Assembly: GCA_026418295.1 (NCBI GenBank)
Contig: JAOABP010000002.1
Location: 226,367-290,366 of the forward strand
Direction of reading: 5' to 3'
Length of the DNA stretch: 64,000 nucleotides
Origin: Caldifarciminota bacterium
GTDB taxonomy: Bacteria; Hydrothermota; Tepidihabitantia; Tepidihabitantales; Tepidihabitantaceae
The notes beneath the pieces were generated by a model that was not told the origin of the DNA, searched no databases, and worked only from the letters and a program-made list of their open reading frames with translations. The position numbers and the translations under genes are program-made. This document shows positions 43,940-52,400 of the stretch, piece after piece. Position 1 is the first letter of the stretch. Every line of letters starts with the position of its first letter.

Positions 43940-44961
43940 TCCTCACCCTCCTGTTTATGAGGACTGGGCGAAACAGACTTCAATCTCACGGCAATCCCCA
44001 GACCGGCATGAAATGTGCGGTACTCCTTTATTTCCTCAATCTTATTCTGATAAGGAGCTTTGACATCCCGCCATTCCGGTCCGAACCAGAGATGAACTGT
44101 GCCAAAATTGAACCGGTAATCGACCCTTAAATTTATTGTGTGCAACTGGTCAACTCTTCCATAATGGGCAGAATCAACCGGTTCAGCAGTGTATAAACGA
44201 TATCTATATTCATACTCGGGTCGGAAACCCATTTGCGGCAGATGAAGACGGGGGCGAACCGTCAGTGCCAGAAATATCCCGTGTTCCCGGTAGGATATGT
44301 CAGGAATTTTAGCTGCTGCCTGAGCAAGCTTGAAATTGTAGCCCGAGAGGAACCTCAAACTTGTGTTCTGCTGCCAATTCAGCTTCAGTTCAAAACAGTG
44401 ACCTGCGGTATTGTAGTACTCAAATGGATGAATATAGTCATAATGTTCAAAACGATAACCGGGAATGATTTTTATCTTGGCCAATTGCTGTTGAAAACTG
44501 ATACCCGCTAACTGTTCACTGAACCGGCACGGGTAATACCGGCTGGAATTTACCGGCCGGTAATACCGCAGCAGATAACTGGGCAACCAGCGACAGTATA
44601 GAAAAACCCGACGGAATCGGTCCAGCCGCTGCTCGAATTCAACACCAATCACGCCGTAACTTTTTTCCTGATTTACAAGATAATTGTGACCCCTCAGGTG
44701 CAGGCTTAGAGCGTTTTTGGGGGAGAAATGAACTTCCAACTCGCCGACAGCAGTAAAATCAAGGTCGTCGGCGGAACGATAGGGAAAACGCACTGTATCT
44801 TGCCGCTGAAGAAAACTGGTGAGTTCTGAAGGCGAAAGGCAGAACAGGTTTCGGTCATAGTCGACGCCCAGATAAAAACTGCTGAAAAACTGTTCTTTGC
44901 CCCAGACAGACACTGCAAATATCAGTGGCAGGAGTATCAGTATCTTCCGGAGATTACTCAT
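43936..44961 (-). CDS. Predicted outer-membrane beta-barrel protein of the PGA operon
   Basis: 341 aa from the ATG at 44961 (an in-frame TTG at 44985 is unlikely). The start MSNLRKILILLPLIFAVSVWGK is a signal peptide. The rest is a series of alternating amphipathic strands rich in Tyr, Phe, Arg and Trp (SFYLGVDYDRNLFCLS, ALSLHLRGHNYLV, VFLYCRWLPSYLLRYY, RPEYEYRYRLYT, GTVHLWFGPEWRDV) ending in a barrel-like strand; no known family was recognised. A 12-16-stranded barrel is inferred. In an operon with PGA synthase genes it is a candidate for exporting or anchoring the polymer. It overlaps the preceding gene by 8 nt. Confidence 0.7.
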   Translation of the reverse strand: MSNLRKILILLPLIFAVSVWGKEQFFSSFYLGVDYDRNLFCLSPSELTSFLQRQDTVRFPYRSADDLDFTAVGELEVHFSPKNALSLHLRGHNYLVNQEKSYGVIGVEFEQRLDRFRRVFLYCRWLPSYLLRYYRPVNSSRYYPCRFSEQLAGISFQQQLAKIKIIPGYRFEHYDYIHPFEYYNTAGHCFELKLNWQQNTSLRFLSGYNFKLAQAAAKIPDISYREHGIFLALTVRPRLHLPQMGFRPEYEYRYRLYTAEPVDSAHYGRVDQLHTINLRVDYRFNFGTVHLWFGPEWRDVKAPYQNKIEEIKEYRTFHAGLGIAVRLKSVSPSPHKQEGEE

Positions 44962-45844
44962 ACTTTTCCCCTGCCAGACGTTCAACCGCCACCGCCGCAG
45001 TTTTCGCTGGTGTACCCTTGATTACTACCGCAAGCTGATGCTCTCCCCCGGTTAATTCAATGACTAGCGCCTTCTCAGTTGATGGTATAACCCCGGTTGC
45101 TTCCTGATATCGTGCTCCCAACTCCGGTCTTACGCGAAAGCTGCGTTCTTTAAGCAGTGTATCTTTAGTTTTCACTTCTACGAGAAAATTCTGGTAACCG
45201 GTCATTGTCGGATCATAATCAATTCGAAACCGCAGTCTGATTCGACACGGACCGGAAACGGTAAAGCGGAATGGTGTGTAAGTTTTAATCGGGTAATAGA
45301 GAGAATCAATTCGATTCTCCCTGGCAGTATCCGAAAACACGAGGGTTAACGGCGACAAGAAATTCAATCTCAAACGTTCCCACGCCCGTGGTGCCTGGAA
45401 ACGAAAGCGAACCGCAACCGTTTCGGCAGAGGCGCTGTCCAGTAACAGTCTGAATCCGGGCACAGCTGAGGTCAATCGCAGATAACAGGAACGCCATCTG
45501 CCGACGATCTGACCGGCCGGTCCCTGCGTGGAGCGGGAAGCGGTTGTCTGAAATCGCAATCGACGGACCGAATCCGCCGTGATAATGCTCAAATTGTACC
45601 ATCCCGCAGGACCGGATTTACCTTTCCGCCCCAACCACAGCCTGGTATAAATACGGACCCAGACACCGGTATCAGGAATACCAGTCACTGTAAAATCAGC
45701 GAACTGATTTTTTGCCAGCAGATAATAATTCACAGCAACCGGACGCAGCACCTGCAGTTTTACCTGTCTGATGTCTGAATTAGATAAAATCTGAACCGCG
45801 GATGTAATGTTGGCAAAAATTAAGAAAATCCCTAACCCCTTCAT
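44954..45844 (-). CDS. Secreted protein of the PGA operon, function unknown
   Basis: 296 aa with a short signal peptide (GLGIFLIFANITSAV). The remainder is predicted all-beta, strongly basic (many Arg), without cysteine clusters or known catalytic motif; strands such as VAVRFRFQAPRAWERLRLNF and CRIRLRFRIDYDPTM suggest carbohydrate- or polymer-binding sandwiches. It lies between pgsW (ATGA overlap) and the barrel gene. A periplasmic adaptor binding the polyanionic PGA chain is one speculative role in keeping with its basic character. No homologue was recognised. Confidence 0.68.
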   Translation of the reverse strand: MKGLGIFLIFANITSAVQILSNSDIRQVKLQVLRPVAVNYYLLAKNQFADFTVTGIPDTGVWVRIYTRLWLGRKGKSGPAGWYNLSIITADSVRRLRFQTTASRSTQGPAGQIVGRWRSCYLRLTSAVPGFRLLLDSASAETVAVRFRFQAPRAWERLRLNFLSPLTLVFSDTARENRIDSLYYPIKTYTPFRFTVSGPCRIRLRFRIDYDPTMTGYQNFLVEVKTKDTLLKERSFRVRPELGARYQEATGVIPSTEKALVIELTGGEHQLAVVIKGTPAKTAAVAVERLAGEKYE

Positions 45845-46932
45845 ACTGCCTCCTGCTCCTCTTCGGATTTAACCCCCAGATAGAATTCAATATCATAACG
45901 GACAACAAAAATCAGAAGCGCTATCAGGATTGCCGAAAATATGACCGCCAGACCGACCGAATAGCGACGTTCAAAGAAAAGCCGGCCACGACCAATCTCG
46001 GGCAACGGTTCGGGTGCTACTGGCAAACGGTAATCAAGGGCAATGCGACTGGGTTTGGCAATGTGGATTACCCGCCGACCCGATTTGATAAATTCAGCGA
46101 CAATCCCGCTGCCCGCCTTTGCATGCCGGTCTGAAAATATTCTGGTCGGCAGTTTCAGAAGCGGATCGCCGGAGTTGGTAACCGGTAACCCCACCGCAAT
46201 CAGCAAACGACACCGTCTGAAAACTTCCATGCGACTATTTATTGCCTGTCTTAAAGATTCGGGGCTCAGCAACGGAATGGACAATGAATCAGCGATCTGC
46301 CTCAATATGCTTCTCCCTTCGGGAGAAATCCCCCTGCCATCATCTGCCTCCCCACCGACAGTCGCCAGCCTGGTTGTGTATTCCCAGATTCCCGCATCGC
46401 GAAGCAATCGTTCCAGTTCCAGCCAGGTAAAACCGGGCCAGTTTGCACCCCACATCCCGGCACTTTGTGCTGTGACAATGACCGGGATCAGCTTCAAAGT
46501 TCTCACCGCTGCCAGCACCTGAACATTTAATGCTGGATAAGTTCCATCCCAGTTAATCGCCACTGTATCATCAGCCTTAGCCCCTGCCCGAACTAAAAGT
46601 TCGATCAAAGCCGCACTGAAATTCGGATTAGTGACGGTCAAAGCGTCACTCAGATCACTGCGACCATAGGTTACCGGCGTGTATTGAAGCCCGATCAGAC
46701 CGGTTCCGTTGGGATCGTTTACGCTGTCAATCGGCAATTCCAGTCTCGTGACCCGGTAATTTTTGATTATACCGAAAGCCTGAGCAGAAAGCTGTGCCGC
46801 TTGGAGCTTCTCAGAATATAAACGGGCCTTGACGAAGCGCGCGGTCTTCAGTTCGGAGTAGAATAAAATCAGCGCCAGTAACGCCAAACTGGCGATAACC
46901 CAGCGATTTACCTTTCCCCGGCGCCGCCGCAT
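45841..46932 (-). CDS. pgsW: Poly-gamma-glutamate system protein PgsW-like
   Basis: 363 aa. An N-terminal helix (about 11-26) and a C-terminal helix (about 328-348) flank a soluble alpha/beta domain with AALIELLVRAGAKADDTVAINWDGTYPALN, VIVTAQSAGMWGANWPGFTWLE and RLATVGGEADDGRGIS. This matches what I recall of the poly-gamma-glutamate system protein family (PgsW) found next to pgsB and pgsC in Gram-negatives that lack PgsA/CapA. Biochemical function is unknown; it presumably helps polymer synthesis or transfer at the inner membrane. Its ATG shares one base with the pgsC stop; it overlaps the next gene by ATGA. Confidence 0.85.
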   Translation of the reverse strand: MRRRRGKVNRWVIASLALLALILFYSELKTARFVKARLYSEKLQAAQLSAQAFGIIKNYRVTRLELPIDSVNDPNGTGLIGLQYTPVTYGRSDLSDALTVTNPNFSAALIELLVRAGAKADDTVAINWDGTYPALNVQVLAAVRTLKLIPVIVTAQSAGMWGANWPGFTWLELERLLRDAGIWEYTTRLATVGGEADDGRGISPEGRSILRQIADSLSIPLLSPESLRQAINSRMEVFRRCRLLIAVGLPVTNSGDPLLKLPTRIFSDRHAKAGSGIVAEFIKSGRRVIHIAKPSRIALDYRLPVAPEPLPEIGRGRLFFERRYSVGLAVIFSAILIALLIFVVRYDIEFYLGVKSEEEQEAV

Positions 46933-47375
46933 TACACACCCCCGCCGGAAATAACCAGAATTACCAACCGCGTCAGCACTGCGGCAAGTATCATGCTGGA
47001 AAGGGTTTCAACCACCCCCTGACGGTTCATCCAGTAAGCGATAAGTCCGGGAATGACATATCCGATGACACTCAGATCCAACCGCAGGGAATCTAACGTT
47101 ACCGGAGGGAAAATTTTAGTAATATACCCCAGAAGATATCCGATCAATATACCTAAAAGTAACATCCTCCTTCCAAACACCAGCATAACCTTTGACAAAA
47201 CTCTGATTACGAGAAACGTTACGATGGCAACCAGTACAGTAGCAATGATCCGGACCGGTTCAGTCAGCATCAGCGCAATGTAGCCGGGAACGACAATTCC
47301 TCCGGCAGCAAGCCCGATTGTCTCGGTTAATAAAAAAGAAACGAGCATGCCCAGACCGATCGTTTCTATTATCAT
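46932..47375 (-). CDS. pgsC: Poly-gamma-glutamate biosynthesis membrane protein PgsC/CapC
   Basis: 147 aa with about five transmembrane helices and the family pattern near the start: LGMLVSFLLTETIGLAAGGIVVPGYIALML. The end has IPGLIAYWMNRQGVVETLSSMILAAVLTRLVILVISG, also typical of CapC. PgsC pairs with PgsB to form the membrane-bound ligase polymerising glutamate through gamma-carboxyl bonds. It overlaps pgsB by ATGA and pgsW by one base. Confidence 0.92.
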   Translation of the reverse strand: MIIETIGLGMLVSFLLTETIGLAAGGIVVPGYIALMLTEPVRIIATVLVAIVTFLVIRVLSKVMLVFGRRMLLLGILIGYLLGYITKIFPPVTLDSLRLDLSVIGYVIPGLIAYWMNRQGVVETLSSMILAAVLTRLVILVISGGGV

Positions 47376-48532
47376 CGCTCCTCACTTTTGCTTACAAAAC
47401 AGTTAATCAGTTTTTCTCCATAGCCTACAGTATTACCAGTGGCAAAGATTAAAGCAGCCTGTTCAACCAAGCTCCATACACGGTCATAGACAACTGCCGG
47501 ATCGATCTCTCCGCCAAGATCAATTATCTTCTCTCGGGTGACTCCCACCTGAATTGCGCGATGAACAAATACACCTGTTAGCCCGCCAGTGACGACCAGA
47601 TAATCATATTCCCAGTCTTTTACCAGCTCAGCGAGCTGGCGTGAGCGGTCTGCCCGGTCACGGCGACAATTCACAAGCACAATCCGGTGATTATTCCGGT
47701 TCCTGACCATTTGCCAGAGCATCCCGATTGAATCCGGATCATTGGCGGCAAGTGTGTTCACCAGCTCCAAAATTTTGCCGCGGTCGGTGATCCGGTAGAT
47801 CCGCATGACACCCGAATCTGGGAGGCTGCGCTGCATCCCGGCAAGCGCTGTTTTACGTTCAACCCCCAGGCTTGCGCATACTGCCAGAGCAAGCGCCACA
47901 TTTTCCTTGTGTTCAACATAGGAAAAGCCGGCAATTTCCTCATCACTTACAGTCCGAGGATCCGTTACCGTCATTTCTACCCCTGGCCGCAAATGCTGTT
48001 TGAGAATTTTCAGGGGTGTGCCCCGTTCGGCAGTAAAAAACCTGCCCTTCAGGGGAATGGTATTGCTTAACGCCCGGGCTACATCCAACACTGTCGGACC
48101 CATTACATCAAGGTGGTCTGCCCGCACATTGGTTATCACACCATGGGTGGGTCTGATCAGCATCCGGTTTTCCACCCGCTGATATTCCGGAACCAGTGCC
48201 ATACACTCGATCACGAGCACCTGTGCCTGATAATGTCGTGCCAGCCGGACAATTCTCAACTCCTCAATAATATTTGCCTTGCCCAGACGCCGCACCGGAT
48301 ATTCTTCATCATCACCAATTATAAATCTCGGCTTCGTTCCGGTAACTTTAGCGACCACCCGATAACCACCTGCCCTAAGGCCCGCAGCAATCAAACGCGT
48401 CACTGACGATTTACCCCTTGTGCCGTTGACCTGTACCCGGATCGGAATTGTTCTGAGATTACGGAGATGAAGCTGGTACTCCACAATACCCCATCCGACA
48501 AATATCAGCACCAGAAGGAGGAGTAAAAACAT
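47372..48532 (-). CDS. pgsB: Poly-gamma-glutamate synthase subunit PgsB/CapB
   Basis: 386 aa ATP-dependent amide ligase of the Mur-ligase-like CapB family, which activates the glutamate carboxylate and extends the gamma-polymer. An N-terminal membrane helix (FLLLLLVLIFVGWGIVEY) is followed by the P-loop NGTRGKSSVTRLIAAGLRA, VIECMALVPEYQ and THGVITNVRADHLDVMGPT, all characteristic. It heads the 14-kb ten-gene operon down to 34298. The ATG stands 11 nt behind a perfect -10 box, so the leader is at most a few nucleotides. Confidence 0.94.
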   Translation of the reverse strand: MFLLLLLVLIFVGWGIVEYQLHLRNLRTIPIRVQVNGTRGKSSVTRLIAAGLRAGGYRVVAKVTGTKPRFIIGDDEEYPVRRLGKANIIEELRIVRLARHYQAQVLVIECMALVPEYQRVENRMLIRPTHGVITNVRADHLDVMGPTVLDVARALSNTIPLKGRFFTAERGTPLKILKQHLRPGVEMTVTDPRTVSDEEIAGFSYVEHKENVALALAVCASLGVERKTALAGMQRSLPDSGVMRIYRITDRGKILELVNTLAANDPDSIGMLWQMVRNRNNHRIVLVNCRRDRADRSRQLAELVKDWEYDYLVVTGGLTGVFVHRAIQVGVTREKIIDLGGEIDPAVVYDRVWSLVEQAALIFATGNTVGYGEKLINCFVSKSEER

Positions 48533-48543
48533 TGATAAATAAA

Positions 48544-48572
48544 ATTATATAATTTACCCCACTTAGTGTCAA
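48544..48572 (-). promoter_or_regulatory. Perfect consensus promoter of the PGA operon
   Basis: On the minus strand TTGACA (48572-48567), exactly 17 nt, TATAAT (48549-48544). Both boxes match the sigma70 consensus in every base, which suggests strong constitutive transcription unless a repressor acts. Predicted start near 48537, only about 5 nt before the pgsB ATG. Confidence 0.8.
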
Positions 48573-48683
48573 TCAATAAACTGACCGCCAATTCCGGCAG
48601 GGAATCGCGTATTTTATTAAAATGTCAACCCCAAATTAACTGCCCTGTTTATAACTATTGTAATTTCATCCAGTTATGTTTAT

Positions 48684-48701
48684 GGGGGCTAGCCCCGGGC
48701 T
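48684..48701. repeat. GC-rich palindromic repeat, copy 2
   Basis: Identical over 18 nt to 10453-10470 (GGGGGCTAGCCCCGGGCT), again followed by a C run and again in a non-coding gap. The flanks do not match further. Confidence 0.6.
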
Positions 48702-48987
48702 CCCCCTACAGCTGTCCCCCGATTCATTATCAGAGAAATCGGGGCTGGCATTCTGAAAGTGAAACTCCGGTCTACATTATCCCCGACTGCTCACTGTTCC
48801 AAGTTGACTCTCCACCCGATACTTGCGTACATGCTCATGTAAGTCAACTTACCCGGCACAGTATCCTGCTGGATGGTTTCCTAATTGCGAATCAGGATGC
48901 GGATTATATTCAGAATCAGCCTGTGAGCATATTTCCATGTAACCTGAACGCGCTTGATTTCTGCGAAATTATAATTTCACTGCGGTA

Positions 48988-49416
48988 TCAACGCGTTTTA
49001 ATACCCTTTCTCCGAATGGTGGCATCGCCTGTCTGTTCAGTGAACTGAGGCCGGGATTCATCATCGCGAACTTGTTTGCAGGTAATGAATTCTTTTAATG
49101 CGGCAAATTTCTTCGGACCAATACCTGAGACATTGCAGATTTCAGCAATATCCTTAAAAGCACCATGTTTTTCCCGGTAACTTACAATTCGCTGCGCCAG
49201 TACCGGCCCGATTCCGGGTAAGGCCTCCAGTTGTTCAGCTGTTGCGGAGTTGATATCAATCACCGTATCTGCCGGCACGGAAGTTGCTCTCTTTAATTCC
49301 AGCGGCAATGAGGCAAGTCGGTGCCTTAACTGCCAGCTTTTGAAAACATTGATCACAGCACCAATCAAAAGTACAGCGCTGAGGAAAATCAGAACTGTTT
49401 TCTCCCGTTCATTCAT
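48988..49416 (-). CDS. comEA: ComEA-like helix-hairpin-helix DNA-binding protein
   Basis: 142 aa. One N-terminal membrane helix (VLIFLSAVLLIGAVINVF) is followed by a ComEA-type tandem helix-hairpin-helix domain: DINSATAEQLEALPGIGPVLAQRIVSYREKHGAFKDIAEICNVSGIGPKKFAALKEFI. ComEA binds double-stranded DNA outside the inner membrane during natural transformation; stand-alone copies in non-competent species have unclear roles. The ATG at 49416 shares one base with the sprA stop (TGATG), preferred over an ATG at 49437 inside sprA. Last gene of the folD-ispA-dxs-sprA operon. Confidence 0.85.
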   Translation of the reverse strand: MNEREKTVLIFLSAVLLIGAVINVFKSWQLRHRLASLPLELKRATSVPADTVIDINSATAEQLEALPGIGPVLAQRIVSYREKHGAFKDIAEICNVSGIGPKKFAALKEFITCKQVRDDESRPQFTEQTGDATIRRKGIKTR

Positions 49417-52400
49417 CAGAATTTGAAAAGGACCCACATACTAAGGTCCACCCGCTCGTTACTGATGCCGGTAATGCCCTTGGTATAACTGTAGCCGGTA
49501 TTGAGACCGGCTTCAATTGTGCGGGAAAAGCGGTACGAGGCACCAAGGGATGTCGAAGCGGTGTTGTCCCGCTGTTGCGGAACAGTATTGACTTCGCCAG
49601 CTTCATTCCATACCGACTGTTGACGAACTGTCTGACCGTAGCGGAACTGCCAGGTTAAGCTTACATCCTGAGAGAAACGGACATTTCTCAGAAACGGGAT
49701 TTTCAATCCCTGTGGTGCTGAAAAGGCATATGAAAGAGAACCATTTATTCCTTGATTTCTGGTATCAATTTCACTTCTGCCAATGCCACTGGCAGTCAGA
49801 TATGTTATGGCTAAATTCCGACTGTAACTAAATGCAATGTTCGAGGAAATCCTTTTCTTCCATGTAGTCTGCCAGGAAATCAGCGGATTAAAATCTGCAG
49901 TCCGCGTTTCCCCACGACCAAATACTGCCAGAGTTTCTCCGCCAGTTGCAACCGGCAGCAGCTCCGCCCGCATACTTGTAACTCGGCGATAATTACTGGT
50001 AAGACGGGAGTCGGTGGCTAAAGTTTTAAAGAGATTATGCACCTTGCCCAAGTTCAGTTCCACCTGAGGCCATACGATATTCTGATCAGCATGGGCACCA
50101 AGGATCGCCCGTGTCCTGCTGCGTGTTAAATCATACCCCAGTCGTGCCGAAAACTCCCGGAATCCGATCCCGCCGGAGAGACGCAGACTGTTATTCAAAT
50201 CACGAGTGCGATTTACTCGACCGGCCAATGAATCAAGAGGAATGGTATCGCTGAAACCAAGCCGGTACTGCCAGGGAGCCACCTGTTGTATTCCGAGGTA
50301 ATCACTGGAACGGGAAATGGAATAATTAATTTCCAGCGGCTCGAAGTACTGTGTTATTTCTCGAAAAATCTTCGAGATGTTAATTGATGAAACATTTGAT
50401 TTTGTGATTGACCCCGAATCGGCAGTGGTGCCGGCAGAATCAGTAATAACCGGCAGCACAGTACTGTCTCCCGGAATGTTTATCGTCCGTCTGGTGCCGC
50501 GCGTCTGCGGTGAACGAATCTGGGACTGCATTGCTGACCGTGCCTTTAATTCTCTGGATTCAAGCCGTTCAGAAATTTCCGCAATATCGAACGCTGTTCC
50601 AATTGTGAGTTCACCGGAATTGGTCAGGTTACGATAGTCAGCGTATCTGGTTCCGGTCTTGGGACGCTCCTGATTAAATTCACCATCAAATTCTATCGAT
50701 GGGGTCAGGGCGTCGCCAATTTCGATCTCATAAGCGACACCAAAGTTTTCACTCCGGCTGGCTTCAGTGCCTAATTGGAGAAACAATACAGTATCCTGAG
50801 CACTCACGAGAAGATCTCTTTCTGAATCCCAGCCATAATCAATGGACAGATCTTCCACTGGAGAAAAACTGATATCAAAGTTACTGCTGACTCCTTTTCC
50901 CCGGGCTGTATCAGCACGAACCGTATCTGAACGGATATCGGTGCGGGCGCCACTGTTAATACCCAGTCTGATCTCACGGGGAAGCGGATAAAGTTCCTTA
51001 TCACCGCCGAGCGGGATCTTTAACTCCGGTCTGATACCATAACCCCACTGCCAGCCCGTGTAACTGCTTGAATCATAATATGGATAACTGTGATTTCCCG
51101 CCCAGCGCCGGCGCCAGGAAAAGTTCATCGCCTCAATAGTATAGTTTAGAATCTTGTTACCCGATTTCTGCTTGACAAAATTCCCGAGGACAATTTCCTG
51201 ACTGTGGCTGGCACTGGAACGGGACTCCTGCTGTGCCCCGGTAAGGCGTAAATCCGGCCAGATCGGCGAATATTTGGGCAAACTGGTCTGACGAGTACGG
51301 TTGTAAGTTACTGGAATTGAAATTCCCCACTGGCGGGGCAGAATCCGATCAAGGTTTAACCGGATATCTGCTCCCAGATTTTGACTGTAACCTCCAGTCC
51401 GCACCCCGCGTGCTTCAGAAAATCGCCGGAAGTTGGGATCGGAATAGTTCCACCGCAATCCCAGTGCAACAAAATCACCAAGTTGAACGGCTGTTTGTGC
51501 GGTCAGACCGTACCCCGGCTCTTTCCGCGGTGCCGTCAGTCGCATATCATCAAACCAGATTCCACCACTTACCTGCTTCTGCTGCCGATTGGCAATACCC
51601 AGCGCATTCCAAATGATATTTGACAGGACCGGATTTCCCCGCACTGAAAATACATAATCCTGATATCGGACCGAATAGATTGATTCCGGGCGGATATGAA
51701 GTGATTCTCTGAGAACCTTTAGTTTGGGAAAAGAATCCAGTGGAATTACAAATTCAAACCATTTGCCATCTCGGCCTGGTATTTTTCTGCCTGAAGTAAT
51801 CGGCGCCCGGAATTCGTAGTAATTTATTGAATCGGAACCGAGGCGGATAAAACATTCAAGTTCGTTCCCGTCATCGTGAACAAAGAAACGCAAGTCCTGG
51901 TAATCACGGTAGTCCTCACCACTGGTTGTTGTTTTTACCACCCACGCTTGGCGGTTGTAATGTAGATTGTGATAACCCAGCAGCAGCGATGCCTCAGTTT
52001 CGATAACTCCGGTAACGTCCCGCTTAAGTTCAAATGGCGAACTATAACTGGTGTCTGTCTTCTTGGAAACCTGGGACACCCAGACCTTTTCATTAGTATC
52101 AAGTGGTGCGGAATTGCTTGGCGTAATATCGCTGATTCTCGGATTACGCCATTTGGTCCCTAAAAATTGCAGACTGAATAATTCAATGGTATCTGTACTG
52201 CTGAACCCATCCAGCCATATTCGCACAATTCTGATATCTTCCCATTTCGGATTGCCTACTTTGGAGTAAAGTGTACTGTCCCGCAGGGGCAGTCGATACA
52301 GTCGCCATCCATTAAATAACGGTGTAGAGTATTTTGTCTCTCCTAAGGAAATTGTATATTCAAAATAATGGTTGTATCGGGAAAAACCATTGCGATCGAT

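Larger units (their letters stand above)
48533..48987. other. 455-nt intergenic region: PGA promoter, repeat copy and nested hairpins
   Basis: Apart from the pgsB promoter, this gap holds repeat copy 2 (48684-48701), a nested inverted repeat with outer arms AAGTTGACT (48801-48809) and AGTCAACTT (48842-48850) around an inner ACATG/CATGT hairpin (48829-48840), and the perfect palindrome GAAATTATAATTTC (48965-48978). A plus-strand open frame (48566-49048) crosses all of it but has no ribosome-binding site or recognisable domain. Confidence 0.5.

Noticed and set aside
46043-46522. 159-codon plus-strand frame over pgsW
   Set aside because: Shadow of pgsW; low-complexity Ser/Pro-rich product with no homology seen.
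48566-49048. 160-codon plus-strand open frame in the largest intergenic gap
   Set aside because: It runs through the palindromic repeat, hairpins and the end of comEA, lacks a ribosome-binding site and shows no domain; likely chance.
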